Below, piece after piece: positions 19,060-27,209 of a stretch of DNA of 34,210 nucleotides. Below the pieces are notes generated by a model. The model saw only the letters and a program-made list of their open reading frames with translations, was not told the DNA's origin and searched no databases. The first letter of the stretch is position 1. Each line of letters opens with the position of its first letter. This stretch comes from Candidatus Nealsoniibacteriota bacterium (GTDB lineage Bacteria > Patescibacteriota > Minisyncoccia > Minisyncoccales > RBG-13-42-11). Location: contig JAPLXL010000002.1 of the NCBI GenBank assembly GCA_026396115.1, positions 133,142-167,351 of the forward strand. Reading direction: 5' to 3'. Made by a program: the position numbers and the translations under genes.

Positions 19060-20191
19060 AAATATTAAAAAAGCGGCCCAGCGAATAATTAAAGCAATAA
19101 AAAATAAAGAAAAAATTATTCTTTATGGAGATGCTGATTTAGACGGAGCGACTTCAGTAATTATTTTACAAGATTCTATCAGAAGCTTGGGAGGGGAAAT
19201 CTCAGCTGTTTATTTTCCTGATAGAGAGATTGAAGGCTACGGAATCACAGAAAAAGGTTTAAACTTTTTAAAAAAAGAAACTCCGGCCTTGTTAATTGCT
19301 TTAGATTGCGGAATAGGAAATTTTAAAGAAGTCAAATTGGCAAAAAGTTTGGGCTTTGAGGTGATGATAATTGACCACCATGAAATTTTAGATAAGTTAC
19401 CGGCGGCAAAAATCATAATTGATCCCAAGCAGAAAGATGACCGATACCCCTTTAAGTATTTTGCTTGCGCCGGCGTTGTATTTAAACTATCTGAGACCAT
19501 TCTCGGAAATAAATTAACAGAAAGCTTAAGAAGAAATTTTTTGGAGTTGGTGGCTCTGGCCACTATTGGCGATATGATGCCTCAAGAGTCAGAAAATAAA
19601 ATTTTTATTGAAGAAGGACTTTCTTTTTTAAAAAGCTCCTGGCGACCGGGTATTAAGACCTTCCTAGAAATAGAGCCGTTTAAAAGTTACCCTGGCATAA
19701 ATCAAAAAGTTTCCAAAATTATTTCAATTTTAAATATTAGAGACGTTAAGAGCAATCTGCCGGCCAGTTTTAGACTGTTAAGCTCTTATTCTTCAAAAGA
19801 GGCAGAGGGAATTGTTAAAGATTTGCTGAAAAAAGCAGAAAGAAGAAAAGAAAAAATTGAAGAAATTAAAGCCGAGGTTGAAAAAAGATTAGAAGTCAAG
19901 GAGGATCCGATAATTTTTGAAGGAGGCGCTGATTTTGATTTAACCTTGATTAGTTCCGTTGCTTCATCAACTTGCCAAAAACATCTCAAACCCGCTTTTT
20001 TATATAAAAAAATGATGAAAGAGAGTCACGGTACGGTCAGAGTGCCAAAAGGAATAAATAGTGTTTCTTTGATGAAAAAATGTTCGGAGTATTTATTGAC
20101 TTACGGCGGCCATGCTCAAGCTTCGGGATTTAGGATAAAAAACGAAAACTTAGAAAAATTTAAGAAATGTTTAATTAAGAACCTTCGTTAA
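19049..20191 (+). CDS. DHH-family phosphoesterase (RecJ-like)
   Basis: ILYGDADLDGATSVIIL, ALDCGIGN, MIIDHHE, CAGVVFKL; C-terminal YGGHAQASGF (DHHA1). Confidence 0.88.
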   Translation: MEIKNIKKAAQRIIKAIKNKEKIILYGDADLDGATSVIILQDSIRSLGGEISAVYFPDREIEGYGITEKGLNFLKKETPALLIALDCGIGNFKEVKLAKSLGFEVMIIDHHEILDKLPAAKIIIDPKQKDDRYPFKYFACAGVVFKLSETILGNKLTESLRRNFLELVALATIGDMMPQESENKIFIEEGLSFLKSSWRPGIKTFLEIEPFKSYPGINQKVSKIISILNIRDVKSNLPASFRLLSSYSSKEAEGIVKDLLKKAERRKEKIEEIKAEVEKRLEVKEDPIIFEGGADFDLTLISSVASSTCQKHLKPAFLYKKMMKESHGTVRVPKGINSVSLMKKCSEYLLTYGGHAQASGFRIKNENLEKFKKCLIKNLR

Positions 20192-20282
20192 GCGAAGAGG
20201 ACTTCGTCCTCTTCTTCACCTACCGAAGCTTCAGCTGAGGTGGAGAAGAAGGAATCTTCTTCGACTTCGCTTCGCTCGGTTT
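20191..20282 (+). repeat. Palindromic element family, compound copy spanning the whole intergenic gap
   Basis: AGCGAAGAGGActtcgTCCTCTTC (from 20191) … GAAGAAGgaaTCTTCTTCGACTTCGCTTCGCTCGGTTT, next base is ATG 20283. Confidence 0.87.
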
Positions 20283-20729
20283 ATGAAAAAGATTATCATT
20301 TACACAGATGGCGGCTCCCAGGGAAACCCGGGGCCGGCAGCCATAGGAATTGTTTTTCGTAATGAGAAATATCAGTCCTTTAAAAGCTATTCAGAATATT
20401 TGGGGGAAAATTTAACCAACAACGAAGCCGAATATCAGGCAGTAGTTTTTGCTTTACAAAAATTTAAGGCCCTCTTTGGAAAAAAATTAGCAAAAAATAC
20501 CGATATTGAAATAAAATCGGATTCAGAATTGCTAATCAAACAATTAAAGGGAGAATATAAAATTTTAGACTCCAAAATTCAACCCCTCTTTTTAAAAATT
20601 TGGAACTTAAAGATTGACTTTAAGAAAATCAAATTTACTTTTATTTCCCGAGAAAAAAATAAAGAAGCTGATGGATTGGCAAATGAGGCCTTGGAAAACC
20701 AAAAAAAGAGCCAAAAATTAATCATTTGA
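20283..20729 (+). CDS. rnhA: Ribonuclease HI-like protein
   Basis: IIYTDGGSQGNPGPAAIG, NNEAEYQAVVFAL, IKSDSELLIKQLKGEYK, EADGLANEAL. Confidence 0.92.
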   Translation: MKKIIIYTDGGSQGNPGPAAIGIVFRNEKYQSFKSYSEYLGENLTNNEAEYQAVVFALQKFKALFGKKLAKNTDIEIKSDSELLIKQLKGEYKILDSKIQPLFLKIWNLKIDFKKIKFTFISREKNKEADGLANEALENQKKSQKLII

Positions 20730-20753
20730 CAGATGTTTTTAGTCTGCTATAAT
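20726..20753 (+). promoter_or_regulatory. Promoter of RNase P RNA
   Basis: TTGACA (20726-20731), 16-nt spacer, TATAAT (20748-20753). Confidence 0.85.
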
Positions 20754-20759
20754 CAGTTT

Positions 20760-21132
20760 GCCTAAGTAGGTAAGGTAATCGCTCTCCACCAATATATCGG
20801 TGGGGGGAGGAAAGTCCGAACACCCTCGAGCATATAACTCAGTTATGTGCCCGATAAAAAAATAGCGGCTAACAGCCGTCGTCCGCGAGGATAGAGGTGC
20901 GAACAGAGACGCCAAAATCCGAAAGGATTGAGGTACCCCGTTTTCGCGGGGTAATTCTTTGCAGTAATGCGAAGGGTGAAACGGTTAAATCCTTATTGGG
21001 TGCAAGAGTAAAGCCTGGTGAGATATTTCGCTATCTCATAGGGTTAAAAGTAACTCGCTTGAGCTAGAGAGTAATCTCGGGCCCAGATAGATGATTGCCT
21101 AAAACAGAATTCGGCTTATTGCCTACTTAGGC
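20760..21132 (+). ncRNA. rnpB: RNase P RNA (bacterial)
   Basis: GAGGAAAGTCCGAACACC, GGGTGAAACGG, GGTGCAAGAGTAAAGCC, CCCAGATAGATGATTGCC, ACAGAATTCGGCTTAT; closing helix GCCTAAGTAGG/CCTACTTAGGC. Confidence 0.96.
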
Positions 21133-21175
21133 TTTTTGTTTTGTAAAGTGAAGGCAAAAATATTAAGATAAAAAT

Positions 21176-22576
21176 ATGCTGAATAAAATTTTTAATTTTC
21201 AAACCAAAACCGTTACTTTTGCTGCTCTATTGCTCTCAATTTCCGCTTTAATTTCAGGAATTTTAGGTTTAGTTAGAGATCGGCTTTTAGCCGGCCGCTT
21301 TGGGGCAAGTCTTGAATTAGATGTTTATTTTGCTGCCTTCAGAGTTCCTGATTTTGTTTACAATATTTTAATTTTAGGTGGTTTAATCGTTACTTTTTTG
21401 CCTTTATTTTCTGAATATTTTTCCAGGAATAAAGAGGAAGCCTGGCAAATGGCAAACTATGTTTTAAATGCCTTTTTAATTTTTCTTATTTCAATTTCTT
21501 TCATTCTTTTTATTCTTACCCCCTGGTTAATTAAATGGCTTTTTCCTGGTTTTGGTCCCGAACATTACAAATTAGCCGTTCCTTTAATTAGATTACTGTT
21601 TTTAAGTCCAATATTTTTTGGTATTTCTAATCTTCTTTCTGGAATTTTACAATACTTTAACCGCTTCTTTATTTATGGCTTAACTCCAATTTTATATAAT
21701 TTAGGAATAATTTTTGGTATTCTTTTTCTTGTTCCTTATTTTGGTATCTTTGGAGTTGGAATGGGAGTAGTTCTTGGTGCCTTTTTACATATGGCGATTC
21801 AAATTCCTACTGCAAAAAATTGCGGTTTTTCCTATAAATTCCTTTTAGATTTTAAATACCCAGCTATAAAAAGAATTTTTAATTTAATGATTCCTCGAGT
21901 TTTTGGAGTGGCAGCCCAGCAAATAAACTTAATTGTTATTACGGCCATTGCTTCGACTATAACCGCGGGCTCTATCGCCGTTTTCAGCATCTCTAATAAT
22001 TTTCAGAGTTTACCGATAGGTATCATCGGTGTTTCTTTTGCCGTCGCTGTTTTCCCAACTCTTTCTCGAACCTGGGCCCAAAATCAAAAAAAAGAATTTT
22101 TAGGAAACTTTTCATCGATTTTCCGCAAAATTCTGTTTTTTATTATTCCGATTTCAATTTTAATTTTTCTATTGAGAACTCAAATTATCGAAATTATTTA
22201 TCGAACTGGAAAATTTAGTTTGGAAGATGTTCAACTAACTTCAGCTTGTTTGGGAATATTTGCCTTTTCAATTTTCGCCCAATCTTTAATTCCTCTCCTA
22301 TCCCGGGCTTTTTTTTCCTTTCAAGATACTAAAACTCCCACCTTAATTACTATATCCACTGTTTTGCTAAATATTATTTTAAGTCTGAGTTTTATTTGGC
22401 TTCTTAAATTTCCCAACACTTTTAGTAATTTTTTCATTGAAATTTTCTCCCTCTTGAGAAAGGAAAATACTGTTGTTTTAGGGTTGCCTTTAGCTTTTTC
22501 TATTTCAGCAATTTTTCAATTTATTCTTCTTTACTTCGCCCTTAAAAGAAAAACGGCTTTGTTTATGACCAGGTGA
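21176..22576 (+). CDS. murJ: Lipid II flippase MurJ/MviN
   Basis: GLVRDRLLAGRFGASLELDVYFAAFRVPD and multi-TM MATE-like fold across the ORF. Confidence 0.95.
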   Translation: MLNKIFNFQTKTVTFAALLLSISALISGILGLVRDRLLAGRFGASLELDVYFAAFRVPDFVYNILILGGLIVTFLPLFSEYFSRNKEEAWQMANYVLNAFLIFLISISFILFILTPWLIKWLFPGFGPEHYKLAVPLIRLLFLSPIFFGISNLLSGILQYFNRFFIYGLTPILYNLGIIFGILFLVPYFGIFGVGMGVVLGAFLHMAIQIPTAKNCGFSYKFLLDFKYPAIKRIFNLMIPRVFGVAAQQINLIVITAIASTITAGSIAVFSISNNFQSLPIGIIGVSFAVAVFPTLSRTWAQNQKKEFLGNFSSIFRKILFFIIPISILIFLLRTQIIEIIYRTGKFSLEDVQLTSACLGIFAFSIFAQSLIPLLSRAFFSFQDTKTPTLITISTVLLNIILSLSFIWLLKFPNTFSNFFIEIFSLLRKENTVVLGLPLAFSISAIFQFILLYFALKRKTALFMTR

Positions 22577-22592
22577 TGAACAAACAAATAAA

Positions 22593-24443
22593 ATGAAAAA
22601 CTTTCGCAACTTCGTAATAATAAGTCACATTGATCATGGGAAATCGACTTTGGCCGATAGGTTTTTGGAATTGACGGGAACCGTGCCAAAAACCAAAATG
22701 CGGGAGCAATTTTTGGATTCAATGGACCTGGAAAGAGGAAGAGGAATTACGATAAAAATGCACCCCGTAAGAATGGAATACACCTTTGACCATAAACCTT
22801 ACATCTTAAATCTGATTGATACTCCGGGGCACATTGATTTTAATTATGAGGTTTCAAGGAGTTTGGCGGCAGTCGAGGGAGCGATTTTGCTGGTCGATGC
22901 GACCAAGGGAATTCAGGCACAGACAATACATAATTTAGATTTGGCCAAGATGCAAAATTTATTAATTATTCCGGTAGTTAACAAAATTGATTTGCCTCAA
23001 GCGAAGATTGAAGAAACAAAAATATCTTTAGCCCAATTATTGAAGATTCCCGAGGGTGAAGAAAGCAAGCTTTCTTCTTCCCCCTTCGCTGTTGCTCGGG
23101 AAAATGAGATTTTTCTTATTTCAGCCAAAAAAGGAACAAATGTTAAAGAACTTTTAGAGGCCGTAATTAAAAAAATTCCTTGCCCGAGAGGAAACATTGA
23201 AAAACCCTTTCGGGCTTTGGTTTTTGATTCAAAATACGACCCCTATAAAGGAATAGTAGCTTTCATAAGAGTGATTGACGGCAAAATAGAGTTAGGTTCA
23301 AAAATTTATTTAATTCAAAGCAAAAGCGAAGGAGAAGTTAAAGAATTGGGTTATTTCAAGCCGGAATTTCAGCCGGTTAAAGAATTAAAAAGCGGAGAAA
23401 TAGGTTATCTGGCTACCGGAATCAAAGAGCCGGGAAAAATCCGGGTAGGAGACACAATAACTAGTTACTCAGTGACTCAGCCACTTAGTCACTTAGTTGA
23501 GCCCTTGCCCGGATACAAAGTACCAAAACCGGTAGTTTTCGCTTCAATTTATCCAGAAAATCCGGACGATTTTGAAAATTTAAAAGAGGCCTTATCCAGA
23601 TTAAAACTTAATGATTCTTCTTTTACTTTTGAACCGGAAACAAAAGAAGCTTTGGGTCGGGGATTCCGCTGCGGGTTCTTGGGCTCTTTGCATACAGAGA
23701 TTGTTTCAGAACGGCTCAAGAGTGAATTTGGTCTTAATTTGATTATTTCTACGCCCTCTGTAGTTTTTAAAATTATTGACCAGAAAAACAAAGAATTTCT
23801 TGTTTTTTCTCCTTCAGATTGGCCAAATCCAGCCGAAATTAAAGAAGCTCAAGAACCCTGGGCAAAATTAGAAATTATTACCCCTTCCCAATATCTTGGT
23901 AGGGTTTTAGGAATTTTAAATAATTTAAAAGGAAAAGCAATTGAAACAAAATATTTTGGCACGGATAAAATTCTTCTAATTTACGAGGTTCCATTTAAGG
24001 AGATTATTTCCGGCTTTTACGACAATCTTAAAGGGGTTAGTCAGGGATTTGCTTCAATGAATTACGAAATTTTAGGATACAAAAAAGGTGATTTGGTAAG
24101 ATTGGAAATTCTAATTGCCGGCAGAAAGGAAGAGGCATTTTCTAAAATTGTTTATAAAGATGAGGCCCATAAAAATGGAAAGAAAATAGCAGAAAAACTA
24201 AAGGAAGTTTTGCCCAGTCAGCTTTTTTCGGTTCCCATTCAGGCCGTTGTTTCGGGCAAGGTTGTTGCCAGAGAAACAATTTCAGCCAAAAGAAAAGATG
24301 TCATAGCTCCGTTATACGGAGGAGATTACACCAGAAAAAAGAAATTATTAGAAAAACAAAAAAAGGGCAAAAAAGAACTTAAAGAAAAAGGAAGGATTAG
24401 AATTCCTTCCAGAGTATTTTTAGAAATATTCAAAAATGGCTAG
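22593..24443 (+). CDS. lepA: Elongation factor 4
   Basis: VIISHIDHGKSTLADRFLE, DSMDLERGRGITIK, LNLIDTPGHIDFNYEVSRSLAA, GFRCGFLGSLHTEI. Confidence 0.98.
   Translation: MKNFRNFVIISHIDHGKSTLADRFLELTGTVPKTKMREQFLDSMDLERGRGITIKMHPVRMEYTFDHKPYILNLIDTPGHIDFNYEVSRSLAAVEGAILLVDATKGIQAQTIHNLDLAKMQNLLIIPVVNKIDLPQAKIEETKISLAQLLKIPEGEESKLSSSPFAVARENEIFLISAKKGTNVKELLEAVIKKIPCPRGNIEKPFRALVFDSKYDPYKGIVAFIRVIDGKIELGSKIYLIQSKSEGEVKELGYFKPEFQPVKELKSGEIGYLATGIKEPGKIRVGDTITSYSVTQPLSHLVEPLPGYKVPKPVVFASIYPENPDDFENLKEALSRLKLNDSSFTFEPETKEALGRGFRCGFLGSLHTEIVSERLKSEFGLNLIISTPSVVFKIIDQKNKEFLVFSPSDWPNPAEIKEAQEPWAKLEIITPSQYLGRVLGILNNLKGKAIETKYFGTDKILLIYEVPFKEIISGFYDNLKGVSQGFASMNYEILGYKKGDLVRLEILIAGRKEEAFSKIVYKDEAHKNGKKIAEKLKEVLPSQLFSVPIQAVVSGKVVARETISAKRKDVIAPLYGGDYTRKKKLLEKQKKGKKELKEKGRIRIPSRVFLEIFKNG
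23049..23100 (+). repeat. Palindromic element family, in frame within lepA
   Basis: CCCGAGGGTGAAGAAAGCaaGCTTTCTTCTTCCCCCTTCGCTGTTGCTCGGG; outer CCCGAG/CTCGGG; encodes GEESKLSSSPFAVARE. Confidence 0.92.
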
Positions 24444-24551
24444 TTTTGTATTATAGTAATGGAGCTAACGTGAAAATAAGCATACTTAAAACAACTAAAG
24501 ATATTAAAACAATCCAAGTTATTCTAAAAATTGTCTTCGGCTTTAATTTCA

Positions 24552-24610
24552 TACACCGAGCTTTCGCGTAGCGAAAGCGAAGTTAAAGAAGAGGACGAAA
24601 TCCTCTTCGC
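24552..24610 (-). repeat. Palindromic element family, reverse copy upstream of the ftsB-like gene
   Basis: ACACCGAGCTTTCGCgtaGCGAAAGCGAAGTTAAAGAAGAGGAcgaaaTCCTCTTCGC. Confidence 0.92.
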
Positions 24611-24618
24611 CTACTACT

Positions 24619-25005
24619 ATGTTAGCAAAAAAGAAAAGAATTAAAAAGGGTGGTAATTTTCAGAATATATTTTTTTCAATATTAATTGGAGTTTTTCTTT
24701 TTGGAATTGTTGGCTTTTTACTTGTTTCTAATTTAAAAATAAACCAAAAAAGAGCAGAATTAATAGACAAAATTGAAGAAATAAAAAAAGAAATTCATCT
24801 TTTAGAAGAGAGAAACGAACAATTAAAAGCCGGAATCCTTCAGACAGAAAGCGATGCTTATTGGGAGGCCAGGCTTTATGAACAGGGATACAAAAAACCG
24901 GGAGAAGAAGCAGTAGTGGTGCTTCCACCGGAAGGAAAAGACGAGACAGCTGTACCAAAAGAGAAAAATTTTTGGGAAAACTTGTTGCAAAAAATTGGAC
25001 TTTGA
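24619..25005 (+). CDS. Septum formation initiator (FtsB/DivIC-like)
   Basis: Basic N-terminus, one TM, coiled coil, ESDAYWEARLYEQGYKKPGEE. Confidence 0.8.
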   Translation: MLAKKKRIKKGGNFQNIFFSILIGVFLFGIVGFLLVSNLKINQKRAELIDKIEEIKKEIHLLEERNEQLKAGILQTESDAYWEARLYEQGYKKPGEEAVVVLPPEGKDETAVPKEKNFWENLLQKIGL

Positions 25006-25076
25006 GCGAGAGTAGTATAATGGTATTATGTAACCTTCCCAAGGTTAAGACGGGGGTTCGATTCCCCTCTCTCGCT
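25006..25076 (+). tRNA. tRNA-Gly (CCC)
   Basis: Acceptor GCGAGAG/CTCTCGC, anticodon loop TTCCCAA, T arm GGGGGTTCGATTCCCC, discriminator T. Confidence 0.95.
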
Positions 25077-25077
25077 T

Positions 25078-25149
25078 GCCGGAGTAACTCAGTGGCAGAG
25101 TAGCTGTTTCGTAAACAGCAAGTCGTGGGTTCGAGTCCCACCTCCGGCT
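25078..25149 (+). tRNA. tRNA-Thr (CGT)
   Basis: Acceptor GCCGGAG/CTCCGGC, anticodon arm GCTGTTTCGTAAACAGC, T arm GTGGGTTCGAGTCCCAC. Confidence 0.95.
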
Positions 25150-25312
25150 CCCGAGCGACAGCGAAGCCGAAAGAAAATTTCATTTTCTTTCTTACCTTCA
25201 CTTCCTTGTGAAGTTCGATGGGGGAAGAAGAGATTTATTTCTTCGCACTCTTTTCATACCGAGCTTTTGGGAAGCAAAAGCGAGGGGTAAGAAGAGATTT
25301 ATCTCTTCGCAC
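25150..25312. repeat. Cluster of palindromic elements in both orientations
   Basis: Partial reverse CCCGAGCGACAGCGAAG (25150-25166); forward GAAAGAAAAtttcaTTTTCTTTC…ACTTCCTTGTGAAGTTCGATGG (25169-25222); GAAGAGATttATTTCTTC (25227-25244); reverse ACCGAGCTTTTGggaagCAAAAGCGAGG…GAAGAGATttATCTCTTC (25258-25308). Confidence 0.87.
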
Positions 25313-25343
25313 TTTAGAAAGAAAATGGTAGAATAATAAAAAG

Positions 25344-25400
25344 AGGCGAAGAGAACGAAGTTCTCTTATTAACCTTCGTCCCGTAAACGGGACTCGGTAT
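25344..25400 (+). repeat. Palindromic element family, forward copy abutting the prfB start codon
   Basis: GCGAAGAGAACgaaGTTCTCTTATTAACCTTCGTCCCGTaaACGGGACTCGGTAT then ATG 25401. Confidence 0.9.
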
Positions 25401-26526
25401 ATGGCGACAATTACTGAAAAAATTGAACAATTGCAAAAAAGACTCCCCAAGTTGGGAGATTGTCTTTGAGATAGGTAAAAAACGAGAAACAATTGAAAAA
25501 TTAGAAAAAGAGACTCAAAAACCTGATTTTTGGCAGGACCCCAAAGGGACCAGACAAGTCGGGGCCCATGGAATAGACAAAGAAAGAGCGATAGAAATTA
25601 CCCAGAAGTTAAATGAACTGAGAGAGGAAATAAAAGTATTTAATAATTTAAAAAAAGAATTGGAAGATATTATAAAACTGAAAGAGTTGGGAGAAAAAGA
25701 AGAAGAGTTAGAAAAAGAGATTGAAAAGTTTGAAAAAAAAATAAAAGAAGAGGAATTCCGAATTTTTCTTTCCGGAGAGTACGACAAGGGGTCTGCCATT
25801 TTTTCTATTTATGCCGGAACCGGAGGTCAAGATGCCCAGGATTGGGCAACGATGTTATTAAGGATGTATGAAAGATATTGCGTTTTAAAAAGGTTTCAAT
25901 CTAAAATTTTGCATCAGTCTTTTGGTCAAGCAGGGGGTCCCGAAGGAAGAATTGGAACGAAATCGGTTGACGTGGAAATAAAAGGGCCTTATGCTTACGG
26001 TCTTTTAAAAAAAGAAAGCGGGGTTCATAGATTGGTTAGGATTTCTCCTTTTTCAGCCAAGCAGCTTCGCCACACCTCTTTTGCTTCAGTGGAGGTATTG
26101 CCCGAAATTGAAAAAGAGGACGAGATTGAAATTAAGCCGGATGATTTAAAAATCGATTTTTACCGAGCTTCGGGCCCCGGCGGTCAATATGTCAACAAAA
26201 GAGAGACCTCGGTAAGAATTACCCATTTGCCAACCGGCATTGTTGTTGCCTGCCAATCAGAAAGATTACAAGGAATCAATAGAAAGAAAGCAATGCAGGT
26301 GCTTCTTTCCAAGATTTACCAACTTGACCAAGAAACAAAGAAAAAAGAATTGTCGGAAATTAAAGGTAAAAAAATTTCGGCCGGCTGGGGAAACCAAATC
26401 AGGTCTTATGTTTTGCACCCCTATAAGTTGGTTAAAGATCTGCGCAGCGGCGTTAAAACTTCCAATGTTGAGGAAATTTTGGATGGCAATTTAGATCAAT
26501 TCATTGAGGGGGAGATAAAACTATGA
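25401..26526 (+). CDS. prfB: Peptide chain release factor 2, expressed by +1 programmed frameshift
   Basis: ATG 25401 reads MATITEKIEQLQKRLPKLGDCL then TGA (25467-25469) at CTT TGA; the +1 frame continues EIGKKRETIEKLEKE…; RF2 SPF (RISPFSAKQLRHTSFASVEV) and GGQ (RASGPGGQYVNK) motifs. Confidence 0.95.
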
Positions 26527-27203
26527 TAAGACTTCAAAACATTACTAAAATTTATCCTCCCAAGACAATAGCTTTAGATGATGTATCTTTTGAGATTAAA
26601 CCAAAAGAATTTGTTTGCCTTGTTGGAAGATCCGGAGCCGGAAAGACCACTTTGCTTAAGCTTCTTTTGGCAGAAGAAAGACCAACCAGCGGTCGAATTT
26701 TTTTTGATAATCAAGATATCCAAAAAGTCAAGTTAGGATACCTGCCAGAGTTAAGGAGAAAAATTGGAGCCGTATTTCAAGACTACAAACTTCTTCCTTC
26801 AAAAACTGCTTATGAAAATATAGCTTATGCTATGGAGGTAATAGGTGCTTCGGATTTAGAGATTGCCAGGGATATGACTGAAGTGTTGGATATTGTCGGA
26901 TTAACAAAAAAAGCTCATAATTTTCCGGCCCAGCTTTCTGGCGGCGAAAAACAGAGAGTGGCCATTGCCAGAGCCTTAATTCATAGGCCTGAAGTTATTT
27001 TAGCCGATGAACCGACCGGCAATCTTGACCCCTATCATACCTTGGACATTATCCGCCTTTTGTTAAAAATCAACGAATTCGGGACAACTATAATTTTAGC
27101 TACCCATAATAAAGAAATAATTAATTCTTTGGGCAAAAGAGCAATTACTCTTCATGAGGGAAAAATAATTAGAGACGAGAAAATAGGCCGATTTATTTTG
27201 TAA
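26523..27203 (+). CDS. ftsE: Cell division ATP-binding protein FtsE
   Basis: Walker A VGRSGAGKTTLLKLL, LSGGEKQRVAIARAL, VILADEPTGNLD. Confidence 0.95.
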   Translation: MIRLQNITKIYPPKTIALDDVSFEIKPKEFVCLVGRSGAGKTTLLKLLLAEERPTSGRIFFDNQDIQKVKLGYLPELRRKIGAVFQDYKLLPSKTAYENIAYAMEVIGASDLEIARDMTEVLDIVGLTKKAHNFPAQLSGGEKQRVAIARALIHRPEVILADEPTGNLDPYHTLDIIRLLLKINEFGTTIILATHNKEIINSLGKRAITLHEGKIIRDEKIGRFIL

Positions 27204-27209
27204 AAAACT

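Noticed and set aside
24728-25201. 157-aa minus-strand ORF (…REPEVGLEPTTCCLRNSYSATELLRQAREGNRTPVLTL…)
   Set aside because: It is antisense to two real tRNA genes and the ftsB-like gene; a familiar spurious translation of tRNA complements.
5069-25400. Repeat clusters as a CRISPR array
   Set aside because: Copies are dispersed, diverged, in both orientations, and lack regular spacers or cas genes.
25467-25469. In-frame TGA in prfB as a pseudogene or as recoded UGA (genetic code 25)
   Set aside because: The CTT TGA context and the +1 frame continuation match RF2 programmed frameshifting, and TGA is used as a normal stop elsewhere (for example the ftsB-like gene).
25515-25799. Ser/Phe-rich minus-strand ORF
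   Set aside because: Antisense to the Lys/Glu-rich coiled coil of RF2; no independent support.
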